Source of the DNA: Planctomycetaceae bacterium
GTDB lineage: Bacteria; Planctomycetota; Planctomycetia; Pirellulales; Pirellulaceae
Length of the DNA stretch: 13,638 nucleotides
Assembly: GCA_002685655.1 (NCBI GenBank)
Contig: NYXM01000023.1
Span: 1 to 13,638 of the forward strand
Direction of reading: 5' to 3'
Shown here: piece by piece, positions 6,615 through 13,638 of the stretch
Numbering within the stretch: position 1 is the stretch's first letter
How the letters are laid out: the number at the start of each line of letters is the position of its first letter
Notes under the pieces: generated by a model
Databases searched by the model: none
Seen by the model: the letters and a program-made list of their open reading frames with translations, nothing else
Told to the model about the DNA's origin: nothing
Translations under genes and position numbers: made by a program

Positions 6615-7997
6615 TTAGAACAAGCGGTTGTAGCCATTGAGCGCCGCAACTCGATACGCCTCAGCCATGGTGGGGTAGTTGAAGGTCGTATTGATGAAGT
6701 ACATCAAGGAGTTTGATTCGCCCGATTGGGCCAGAATCGCTTGGCCGATATGGATGATCTCCGAAGCGTTCGCACCGAAACAATGGACACCCAGGATCTC
6801 CAGAGATTCGCGGTGGAACAAGATCTTGAGCATGCCTTCGGTTTGACCTGTAATCTGAGCACGCGCCAGGCTGCGAAAATGCGCGTGGCCTAGTTCGTAG
6901 GGGATTTTTGCCTCGGTCAGCTCACGCTCGGTCTTTCCCACTGAGCTAATCTCGGGGATCGTGTAGATGCCCGTCGGAATCAAGTCCAGCCTGAAGTCGT
7001 CGGCACTTCCAGTGACGATGACGCTGGCCGCCGCCCTTCCCTGCATGTACGCCGCGCTCGCCAACGACGGGTAGCCGATTACGTCACCAACGGCATAGAT
7101 GTGGGGAACGTTGGTTTGGAAGCGTTCGTTGACGTCCAATTGCCCGCGCCGATTGGCTTGGAGCCCCGCTTTTGCGAGATTGAGTTCGTCGGTGTTGCCC
7201 TGACGGCCGTTTGCCCAGAGCAGGATGTCTGTCTTCAGCTTCTTGCCACTGGCCAGTTCGAGTAACGCGCCGTCGTCGTGGCCGTGAACAGCTTCGCAGT
7301 GCTCGCTGTGGCGAATCAGCACGCCCTGTTCGCGGAGGTGGTAACTGAGCGCATCGGCGATCTCGTCGTCCAGGAAATCGAGCAATCTGTCGCGTGTGTT
7401 GACCAAATTCACTTTGACGAACAGGTTGCGAAAAATCGACGCATATTCGCAGCCGACTACGCCGGCACCATAAATCGTGATCGACTTTGGGGTAGACGGA
7501 AGGTCCAAAATCGAATCACTCTCGAAAACCGACGGATGCGAGAAATCCAGATCAGCAGGGCGATATGGACGAGAGCCTGTGGCGATCACGATGTTCTTTC
7601 CACGCAAACGCCGGGTACCCACTTCGATGGAGTTCGGATCCACGAATTGAGCGTTTCCGTGCACGACCGTCAGACCGTTGCGTTCATAGAATCCCTGCCG
7701 CATCGCGACCTGTCGACCAATGATCTGGTTGGCCGAACTGCGTAGCTCGGGAAACGTAGGATTTGGTTTGGAACTGGTGTGCAACGGGTCGGCGGCCGCC
7801 TCCATGATGCGAAACACGGTGTGTCGCAAGGCTTTGCTGGGGATTGTCCCCAAGTGCGTGCAGGCCCCGCCAACGAGCGGTTCTCGTTCGACGACGACTA
7901 CGCTTTGGCCTTGCTTGCTCGCTTGCATGGCCGCACCCTCGCCGCCCGGGCCGGTGCCCACCACCACGACATCGTAGTCCTCTTCCACCGGGGGCAT
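6615..7997 (-). CDS. sthA: Soluble pyridine nucleotide transhydrogenase (Si-specific)
   Basis: A 460-residue FAD-dependent cytoplasmic flavoprotein that moves hydride between NADPH and NAD+ (E. coli SthA has 466). FAD-binding GTGPGGEG is at 14-21 and the NAD(P)-binding GAGVVG at 177-182. The second FAD motif YAVGDV is at 301-306. The active-site region reads [17 protein letters not shown] (43-59): one cysteine (Cys46) is present, but Thr51 replaces the second, which separates SthA from lipoamide dehydrogenase and glutathione reductase. The C-terminus [17 protein letters not shown] is almost that of E. coli SthA. The ATG at 7997 fits the family start and has AAAGGA nine bases ahead of it. A 60-codon open extension to a TTG at 8177 is rejected. 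The gene is divergent from purD and may balance NADPH for the adjacent respiratory genes, though shared regulation is not shown. Confidence 0.96.
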   Translation of the reverse strand: MPPVEEDYDVVVVGTGPGGEGAAMQASKQGQSVVVVEREPLVGGACTHLGTIPSKALRHTVFRIMEAAADPLHTSSKPNPTFPELRSSANQIIGRQVAMRQGFYERNGLTVVHGNAQFVDPNSIEVGTRRLRGKNIVIATGSRPYRPADLDFSHPSVFESDSILDLPSTPKSITIYGAGVVGCEYASIFRNLFVKVNLVNTRDRLLDFLDDEIADALSYHLREQGVLIRHSEHCEAVHGHDDGALLELASGKKLKTDILLWANGRQGNTDELNLAKAGLQANRRGQLDVNERFQTNVPHIYAVGDVIGYPSLASAAYMQGRAAASVIVTGSADDFRLDLIPTGIYTIPEISSVGKTERELTEAKIPYELGHAHFRSLARAQITGQTEGMLKILFHRESLEILGVHCFGANASEIIHIGQAILAQSGESNSLMYFINTTFNYPTMAEAYRVAALNGYNRLF

Positions 7998-8006
7998 GGA
8001 AGCAAG

Positions 8007-8012
8007 TCCTTT
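8007..8012 (-). promoter_or_regulatory. Ribosome binding site AAAGGA of sthA
   Basis: AAAGGA lies nine bases before the ATG at 7997. It is the only clear Shine-Dalgarno sequence in the window and it decides the sthA start against the upstream TTG. Confidence 0.7.
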
Positions 8013-8167
8013 CGAGACAAATCCTGTGAAGCGAGCCCAAACCTGATCTTGAATTGCCGGATCGGACCACAGTCTTTGGATCCGAATCGTCAATTTAAGA
8101 GCATCCTCGGTTGCAGCACCGATGGCAAGAGCAACCTTCGCCACCCGCTGCCAGCAGTTCAGGCCGC

Positions 8168-8196
8168 TTTCCGCCAATCTGATAGCATCTTAGAAT
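8168..8196 (+). promoter_or_regulatory. Weak candidate promoter for purD
   Basis: TAGAAT (8191-8196, 5/6 to the -10 consensus) sits 17 bases after TTTCCG (8168-8173, 3/6 to the -35). The start would be near 8203, with a leader of about 43 bases before the purD ATG. Confidence 0.3.
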
Positions 8197-8245
8197 CGTT
8201 CGAAAGACGACATGATTCAAGCTTGGCCTTAATTGTCGGTGACGC

Positions 8246-9544
8246 ATGAACGTATTGATTGTTGGAAACGGTGGTCGCGAGCACGCGTTGGCCTGGAAGA
8301 TTGCCCAGAGTCCTCGCGTCGATCAGGTCTTTGTCGCACCGGGGAACGCCGGAACCGCCATCGATGCTGAGAACGTTGACATCCCCGCCAGTGATATCGC
8401 GGGGATGGTCAAGTTTGCCACCAAGAACCAGATCGATTTGACCGTCGTCGGTCCCGAAGCACCGCTTTGTGCGGGAATGGTTGACGCGTTTGAAGAATCC
8501 AAGTTGCGTGTCTTCGGGCCCAGCCGCGCAGCCGCTCAACTCGAAGGCAGCAAGGTCTTCTGCAAAAAAATGCTCCGCAACGCAGACGTGCCTTCGGCCG
8601 ACTTTCATGTTTTCGATCGTGCAGAAATCGCAACGCGTTTCATCATGGAGCGTTTTCCGAGCGAAACTGAAGACGTTCGCATGGTTGTGAAGGCGGATGG
8701 ACTGGCCGCCGGGAAAGGCGTCATTGTCTGTTCCAAACGGCACGAAGCGTTGGAGGCGATTGAACGGATCGCCCGGGTGCGCGAGTTTGGCGACGCCGGA
8801 AATCAGTTGATTATTGAAGACCGACTCGATGGCCAGGAAGCGAGCGTGTTGGCCATTACCGACGGCCGCACCATCGTCACGCTGCCCCCGGCTCAGGATC
8901 ACAAACCTGCGATGGACGGCGATATTGGACCCAACACCGGTGGGATGGGGGCCTACTGCCCAACCCCGATTGTCGATCAAGAAAAGCTTAGCTGGATCGA
9001 AGAGCACGTCTTGGTCCCGACGGTACACGCCATGAAACGCGGTCGTACGCCGTTCCGTGGCGTGTTGTACGCCGGCCTGATGATGACGCATCAAGGACCG
9101 CAAGTGCTCGAATACAACGTGCGATTTGGTGATCCCGAATGCCAGCCATTGTTGATGCGGTTGAAGTCGGACCTGGTGGACCTCATGGAGGCCACGATTG
9201 ATCAGCGCCTCGACCGGTTGGACGGACTCCAGTGGGATCCACGGCCGGCAGTCTGTGTCGTCATGGCCAGCGAGGGCTATCCGGGCTCGTACGAGCGCGG
9301 CATGTCGATCCGCGGCTTGGAAGATGCCGCAAGGCTGTCCGATGTCAAAGTGTTTCACGCCGGCACTGCCACCCTGGACGGCAACGTCGTTACCAATGGC
9401 GGGCGGGTCTTGGGAGTCACGGCGATGGGCAATACGATTTCCGAGGCGAAGCGTCAGGCTTACGCCGCGGTGAAGTGCATTCGCTGGGACGGCGCGTGGT
9501 GCCGTAAGGACATCTCCGACAAAGCGTTGATTCCCACACGCTGA
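8246..9544 (+). CDS. purD: Phosphoribosylamine-glycine ligase (GAR synthetase)
   Basis: A 432-residue ATP-grasp enzyme of purine synthesis. It joins 5-phosphoribosylamine and glycine using ATP to make GAR, in the cytoplasm. Family motifs are seen in order: GNGGREHALAW (7-17), KADGLAAGKGV (149-159), LPPAQDHK (213-220), GPNTGGMGAY (228-237), the metal/ATP-binding EYNVRFGDPE (289-298), and NGGRVLGVTA (384-393). The length is normal (E. coli PurD about 429). Start ATG at 8246 puts the GNGGREH motif at the usual distance from the N-terminus. Only a weak GGTGA precedes it. It is the only plus-strand gene here, with no other pur gene beside it, divergent from sthA and convergent with the NYN nuclease gene. 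Confidence 0.98.
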   Translation: MNVLIVGNGGREHALAWKIAQSPRVDQVFVAPGNAGTAIDAENVDIPASDIAGMVKFATKNQIDLTVVGPEAPLCAGMVDAFEESKLRVFGPSRAAAQLEGSKVFCKKMLRNADVPSADFHVFDRAEIATRFIMERFPSETEDVRMVVKADGLAAGKGVIVCSKRHEALEAIERIARVREFGDAGNQLIIEDRLDGQEASVLAITDGRTIVTLPPAQDHKPAMDGDIGPNTGGMGAYCPTPIVDQEKLSWIEEHVLVPTVHAMKRGRTPFRGVLYAGLMMTHQGPQVLEYNVRFGDPECQPLLMRLKSDLVDLMEATIDQRLDRLDGLQWDPRPAVCVVMASEGYPGSYERGMSIRGLEDAARLSDVKVFHAGTATLDGNVVTNGGRVLGVTAMGNTISEAKRQAYAAVKCIRWDGAWCRKDISDKALIPTR

Positions 9545-9636
9545 CCTTAGATCACTTTCCTGAGAAAGACGACGTGTGTGCAACAGATGAAGATGGCGTC
9601 AGCTCTCAGACGTGGCTGTCTCACGCGCCGTCACTC
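9545..9636. other. Convergent intergenic region, weak hairpin
   Basis: 92 bases between the facing ends of purD and the NYN gene. CTTTC (9555-9559) and GAAAG (9564-9568) can pair around a 4-base loop just after purD, but the stem is short and no clear T-run follows. Termination of both genes here is expected, but no convincing intrinsic terminator is visible. Confidence 0.3.
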
Positions 9637-10365
9637 TCAATCGAGGTTCGCGTCCGGCCTCAAGAGGTCTTCGCCGTATCCGGGTGGGAATGGATTGGCC
9701 AAGTCTGTGTCGTCGCCTTCGCTGGCGTCTGAATCGTCGAGCAGCGATCGTTCAACGAACTTGGCATCGGCCCCACTGCCGGATTGATGATCTGGTAGTT
9801 CGCCTTTGGGAACCCTGTCTTGTGACCGATGTTCGGGCAGTACCGTGTCCAGCTGGTCGAGGTCGTCGATGAAATCGCCAAATTCATCCAGCCAATGCTG
9901 GACTTCCATAGCGGAGAGCGGCGCGGGCGGTTTTGTCTCCTCCTGCGGCTCGATGGCAGAGTTTTTCCCCTGGTGCCGCAGGTCGAAATACCACACGTCA
10001 CTGTCGACGGCAATCGACCGCCGCCGTCGCGCCGCCCGTTGCACACGATGATCGCTCGAGACCACCACCAGCCGTTTTGGGGCGGCAGCCTGCCGAATCA
10101 GATCCTCCAACATCGCATCGGCATTCTCGTGATCAGTCGAGAACAAGACAGTCAAACCCTGATGGTCCACTCGGCGTGGCAGGCCCGCCGGAGGGTTAGC
10201 GGCATCGAAAACGACGGTCGTCTCGGCCACCTGATCCGGTTCCAACGCTGCAACGAGCCAGTTGAGCAGCGCGCTTCGAGCACGCTGGAGCGTGCCCGTA
10301 CCGATGCCACGCGGGATGATCCCGGCTGCATGTAACAAGTTGTAGCCGTCAATCAGAATTGCCAT
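9637..10365 (-). CDS. YacP-type NYN (PIN-like) domain nuclease with acidic tail
   Basis: A 242-residue protein. Residues 1-130 follow the YacP/NYN pattern: ILIDGYNLLH at 3-12 (Asp6), VVFDA at 51-55 (Asp54), ENADAMLEDLI at 80-90 (Asp83), and VVSSDHRVQ at 101-109 (Asp105). These acidic residues would bind the metal of a PIN-like ribonuclease. A characterised relative is B. subtilis Rae1 (YacP), a ribosome-associated mRNA endonuclease. Residues about 135-242 form a tail rich in Asp, Glu and Pro with no recognised domain, probably disordered. The ATG at 10365 starts exactly at the domain. A TTG five codons upstream is possible but less likely. It lies 39 bases after the YhaN-like ATPase on the same strand, so the two are probably co-transcribed. 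The substrate is unknown. Confidence 0.85.
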   Translation of the reverse strand: MAILIDGYNLLHAAGIIPRGIGTGTLQRARSALLNWLVAALEPDQVAETTVVFDAANPPAGLPRRVDHQGLTVLFSTDHENADAMLEDLIRQAAAPKRLVVVSSDHRVQRAARRRRSIAVDSDVWYFDLRHQGKNSAIEPQEETKPPAPLSAMEVQHWLDEFGDFIDDLDQLDTVLPEHRSQDRVPKGELPDHQSGSGADAKFVERSLLDDSDASEGDDTDLANPFPPGYGEDLLRPDANLD

Positions 10366-10404
10366 GATCTGCTCGCGCAAGTGACAAGGTCTTCTGCATA
10401 CACC

Positions 10405-13400
10405 TCACTGAGCAAGATCTGAGGTGACCTTGGCCTTCTTCTTTCTGCGTGGCACCTTGTTCGCTACGACCGTGGGCAACATGCCGCCCGGCAGGATCAC
10501 CGGATCGCAGTCGGTGACTACGGAGTGTAATACGTCGACCAGGTGTTGATGGCAAGTCAAGAAGATGATCTGCACGCGCGAGTCGAAGTCCGCCAGGACT
10601 TGGATCGTCTGTCGAGCTCGCTCGACATCAAAATTAACCAGCACATCATCGATCACGATCGGCAACGGCTCCTGCCTTTCACAATAGTGCTGAATGAAGG
10701 CCAAGCGAATTGCAAGATAAAGTTGCTCGCGCGATCCCGTACTCAGTTGCCGCGGCTCCTTGCGCTGGCCCGTCTGGTCCACAACCAGAAGCGTTCCTTC
10801 TTCGTCCAGTTTTCGTTCAATGGTCACGTAGCGCCCCAATGTCATCTGCTCGAACAGCTGCTGGACGCCGGCCAGGACGGCAGGCTGATGCTCACGTTCA
10901 AACTTGTTGACGGCTTGCTTCAGAACTGACTGGGCAAGTACCAAGGGAGCCCACCTGTCAACCTGATCCGCCAACTGCCGGCGAAGGCTCTCCAGTTCGA
11001 TCTGCAAATCCGCCGCACGGTCTGAATTGGCCATCGCTTGCAGTCGCGCGTCCTGCACCGATGCTTCTTTAAGCGCGGCCTCGTATAACGTTGTCTTATC
11101 TTCGATTTGCTGCGCCAGCAAACGATGGCAGGCTGCCAGGTCATCCGCAACGGTGGCTTGCAAGCTGGTCGCGAACGCCGCTTCATCCTCGTCTCCACGA
11201 ACCGCGGCAATATCGCGCTGCGCCTGTCGGCACTGCTGTTGGAGTTCAACGTGTCGCTCCGCATCGTGCGCCGTTGCCAGAAAATCGGCTTCCGTGGTCG
11301 CCTCGGCTACCTTCATCAGCTCCGTGATTGCTGCCGCGGTCTTCTCCGCTTGCCGCCGCTTGGCGGTCACCCTGCTCGTCCGCTTCTCGCATTCAACGAT
11401 CAGTTCTTCCTGGTCGCGACTGGCTTGACGGGCGTGTTCGAGTTGTTGGTGTAATTCGTTGGCAGCCTGTTCCGCCGGCAAATCGCGAAGTTGTGGATCA
11501 ACCGCGTCGCACAGAGCAGCGACCTGTCGATCGAACTGGTCAACCCCCGTTTGCATGAGCGCGATCCGCTCATCCAGCGATTGTGCGCTCTCGTACTCGG
11601 TTCGCGCATTGTGTAATCCGGTGAGGACCTTGTTGGCTGTTTCGACGGTCCAATCCAGCGGGAATCCACACTCGTGCAATTGGGTGTGCCAGCGCGTCTG
11701 CCAGTTTTCCCGTTGTTTCATGGTCGTCGTCAATTCGCCCTCGACACGCTGTAGTTCCTCTTCAGCCTGCGCCCATTGCTGTTCGCGCTGGCGACGTGTG
11801 GCGACAGCGATACGCGCACCCTCGACCTGTTCGCGTGCCCTCAGCAGCATCTGCGATGGCGAGCCCGTCGAGTCGGCCAGCGTCTCCGCCAATTGCCGTT
11901 CAAATGCACCAGTGTTGTTCTGGGTCGTCTCCAACAGCGCGACGCTGGCAGCGTACTGCCGCTGAAGATCACGAAAGGTGTCGTAGTCACGCAGCCAATC
12001 AAGCATGGCTGTTGGCGAAAGCGGCTTGAACGGGCATTTCTTCCAGGGCACGAGCCACTGGCGTTGCATTGCCTCCAGTTCTAGCGACCGCTGTTGAAAC
12101 GCTGCCTCGGCCGCTTCGCAACGCTGCCTGCGACGCATCAGGTCTTGTTTGAGTTGATCGTGTTTGGCTGCGAGTTCGGCCTTCTCCTGCCGTTGATCGG
12201 CCAGTTCGTCAGCCTTCGTGATCTGGTGTTCGTAGTTGTCGGCGAGCGACCGAGTCTCCTCGCCAATCCACTCTCGAATCTCCTGCTGGGAAACGTCGTC
12301 ACCATCAACATGCTTCCGACGAATTAGCCGCCAACCGTCATCCCGATGCCGGCGCTGAGCGATCAGCCGATCGCGATCCGGTACGCTGCCGCTTGCTTCG
12401 AGCTGCTCGAAACGCATTTCCGTTTCGCGAAGGTCATCGCTGGCTCCGTTCAGCTGTTGTTTTGCCGCTCGCAAGGCCTCTTCGGCTGCCAACACCCGTT
12501 CGCGAAACTCGGTAACCGTGGCAGCCTGCGGTACGGCAAGGTCAGTGTCGTCGATTGGCTGATCCAGGGGAGAGTTGAGCTTGGCGAGCTGTGCGGCGCG
12601 GTCGGCAGTCAGATTGGCTTGTTGTTCCAGTAATTCCTGGCAACGCGCAACAGCACCTTGATAGCCGTCTGCCTGATCTACTAACGCGGCCAGTCCTTCC
12701 ACGTTTGCGACGACCTTGTGCTGTTGCAACGCCTTTTGGTGGTCCGCGATTTGCTTGGTCCCGAATCGATGGCTCGACTGAAACTCGACGAGCCGGGCAT
12801 CAATGTCCTTCAGTTCTTCCGCCAGCGTGGCCGTGGTTTCTCGCTGGGCAAGACTGGTTTGGAACTGATCCAAATGCTCGAATGTCCAGGACGGATCCAG
12901 CTTGCGGAGCTGCGCTGCAACATCGTCCGTTCTCTGTTTCGACTCTTGTTGTCGCAGCGGAATATCGCGACGAAAGCCCTCGACCTGTTCGAGCTTTCGA
13001 ACCAACTGCGTGATCTCGCCGTCGCGTTGGAGCACCGATGGGGCGAGCCGCAGACAGCTCAGCTTCAACTGCACTTCGTGTAGCTCTTGGTCGAATTCGG
13101 CCAGCTCCGTCTCGATTTCCACTTGCCGTTCTTTTAGCCGTGTTAGCTGCGCCAATCCGTCTGGCGGCATGTTCGCCGGCACGCAGAGTGTGTCGACTTC
13201 GCGTTGGGCCGTTGTGGCTCGCTGCCACAGGGGCAATGCGCTGGCCAGACGCTGCAATTGGGATGCCTCCGCCTGCAAGTCGCGCAGGTTGTCTTTTAGA
13301 TCGGCAATCTCCTGCTGGCGTTCTTCGCTTTGCCGGCGGAGCCGGTCGTAATCGGTGGGTTTGACCATCGCTTCGCGGAGCTGCGCCGTCAGCTCTTTGA

Positions 13401-13638
13401 TGCGAGTATGCGTTTGGTTGATCGCGGGACCTTTGCGTGCCCTGGCATTGTAGAGCTTCTCGGCTTCTTCCTTGAACTGCCGTTGCACGTTCTGGAAATT
13501 GGCGAGTCCCCCCAGGCCACCGCCAAAGAGCGCTTCCGTTATGGCCTCACGCTGCAAACGACGAAACTGTTCGGCCGTCCACAGCCCGGTATTCATGTCT
13601 GGCCACTGACGATCGAATACGTCGCCGGCGATGACGAC
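10405..13638 (-). CDS. YhaN-type SMC-like ATPase, N-terminus cut by window edge
   Basis: The frame is open to the right edge (1077 codons in the window). The ATG at 13596 is internal: in the family the P-loop comes before the motifs seen here, so roughly 150-250 residues are missing. In-window residues 36-75 (ALFGGGLGG, then ARARKGPAINQ) and the W528 region (WLVPWKKCPFKPLSP, then WL) follow the YhaN pattern. Long charged helices between them are coiled coil. The C-terminal ATPase half has the ABC signature LSTGS (965-969), Walker B LPIVIDD (992-998) followed by D-loop residues LVNFD, and His1030 in TCHQH as the switch histidine. No CxxC zinc hook exists, unlike Rad50/SbcC. The C-terminal end is Lys/Arg-rich. 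Family members are thought to act on DNA ends with an SbcD-like phosphoesterase, which may lie just beyond the edge. Followed by the NYN nuclease. Confidence 0.9.
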   Translation of the reverse strand, partial: VVIAGDVFDRQWPDMNTGLWTAEQFRRLQREAITEALFGGGLGGLANFQNVQRQFKEEAEKLYNARARKGPAINQTHTRIKELTAQLREAMVKPTDYDRLRRQSEERQQEIADLKDNLRDLQAEASQLQRLASALPLWQRATTAQREVDTLCVPANMPPDGLAQLTRLKERQVEIETELAEFDQELHEVQLKLSCLRLAPSVLQRDGEITQLVRKLEQVEGFRRDIPLRQQESKQRTDDVAAQLRKLDPSWTFEHLDQFQTSLAQRETTATLAEELKDIDARLVEFQSSHRFGTKQIADHQKALQQHKVVANVEGLAALVDQADGYQGAVARCQELLEQQANLTADRAAQLAKLNSPLDQPIDDTDLAVPQAATVTEFRERVLAAEEALRAAKQQLNGASDDLRETEMRFEQLEASGSVPDRDRLIAQRRHRDDGWRLIRRKHVDGDDVSQQEIREWIGEETRSLADNYEHQITKADELADQRQEKAELAAKHDQLKQDLMRRRQRCEAAEAAFQQRSLELEAMQRQWLVPWKKCPFKPLSPTAMLDWLRDYDTFRDLQRQYAASVALLETTQNNTGAFERQLAETLADSTGSPSQMLLRAREQVEGARIAVATRRQREQQWAQAEEELQRVEGELTTTMKQRENWQTRWHTQLHECGFPLDWTVETANKVLTGLHNARTEYESAQSLDERIALMQTGVDQFDRQVAALCDAVDPQLRDLPAEQAANELHQQLEHARQASRDQEELIVECEKRTSRVTAKRRQAEKTAAAITELMKVAEATTEADFLATAHDAERHVELQQQCRQAQRDIAAVRGDEDEAAFATSLQATVADDLAACHRLLAQQIEDKTTLYEAALKEASVQDARLQAMANSDRAADLQIELESLRRQLADQVDRWAPLVLAQSVLKQAVNKFEREHQPAVLAGVQQLFEQMTLGRYVTIERKLDEEGTLLVVDQTGQRKEPRQLSTGSREQLYLAIRLAFIQHYCERQEPLPIVIDDVLVNFDVERARQTIQVLADFDSRVQIIFLTCHQHLVDVLHSVVTDCDPVILPGGMLPTVVANKVPRRKKKAKVTSDLAQ

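Larger units (their letters stand above)
7998..8245. other. Divergent intergenic region between sthA and purD
   Basis: 248 bases that must hold both 5' control regions. A weak purD promoter and the sthA ribosome site are listed separately. I found no convincing -35/-10 pair for sthA and no riboswitch or small gene. Confidence 0.5.

Noticed and set aside
7998..8177. 60-codon upstream extension of sthA to a TTG
   Set aside because: The SthA family starts at the FAD motif just after the ATG at 7997, which has a good AAAGGA site. The extension has no family match and would use a TTG without a ribosome site.
9555..9568. CTTTC/GAAAG stem as the purD terminator
   Set aside because: Five base pairs, low G+C content and no T-run. 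It is noted only within the intergenic entry.
8159..9583. 474-codon open frame antisense to purD
   Set aside because: It mirrors purD almost exactly. purD has all family motifs, while the antisense frame shows only His/Arg-rich shadow composition and no domain.
10405..13596. Complete ATPase gene starting at the ATG at 13596
   Set aside because: The frame remains open to the window edge and the family P-loop is absent from the visible part, so this methionine is internal.

Overview
The window is bacterial DNA of roughly 55-57% G+C and looks like a chromosome segment from a planctomycete, probably of the Pirellula/Rhodopirellula kind. That is an inference. It rests on the style of the respiratory genes (a large heme protein with CTICHDGQGSA-type motifs, a PDZ-like region and a cytochrome b pair of this group's type), on scarce Shine-Dalgarno sites, and on a Rieske protein with an Ala/Lys/Pro-rich cytoplasmic tail. 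I see no mobile element, CRISPR array, rRNA or tRNA.

Left part (1-6325, all minus strand): a four-gene respiratory cluster, transcribed right to left. The order is Rieske iron-sulfur protein, b6-type cytochrome b N-terminal subunit, subunit-IV-like cytochrome b C-terminal subunit with many extra membrane helices, then a membrane-anchored multiheme cytochrome c that runs off the left edge with five CxxCH sites already visible. Together they should form a quinol:cytochrome c oxidoreductase of the b6-type. Quinol is oxidised at the membrane, one electron goes through the Rieske cluster to the c hemes, and the other recycles through the b hemes and probably a covalent heme ci on Cys58. The gene order matches the Rieske-b6-IV/c layout of Firmicutes qcrABC, but the cytochrome c is separate and very large. 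A 289-base gap upstream (6326-6614) holds a candidate sigma70-type promoter and a CRP/FNR-like palindrome.

Middle (6615-9544): sthA, the soluble pyridine nucleotide transhydrogenase (minus), and purD, GAR synthetase (plus), are divergent across a 248-base gap. sthA reads toward the respiratory cluster and, like it, handles reducing equivalents, but it is probably its own transcription unit.

Right part (9637-13638, minus): a YhaN-type SMC-like ATPase, whose N-terminal P-loop part lies beyond the right edge, is followed after 39 bases by a YacP-type NYN/PIN nuclease with an acidic tail. This looks like a two-gene nucleic-acid-processing operon that converges on purD.

The most unusual content is the respiratory complex. 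The Rieske protein carries a repeated MSxEEMLAxAR motif kept identical at the protein level while its codons diverged. The subunit-IV protein has the Qo motif changed from PEWY to APWY and several extra helices. The cytochrome c combines a coiled-coil stalk, a PDZ-like insertion and a dockerin/EF-hand-like calcium loop.
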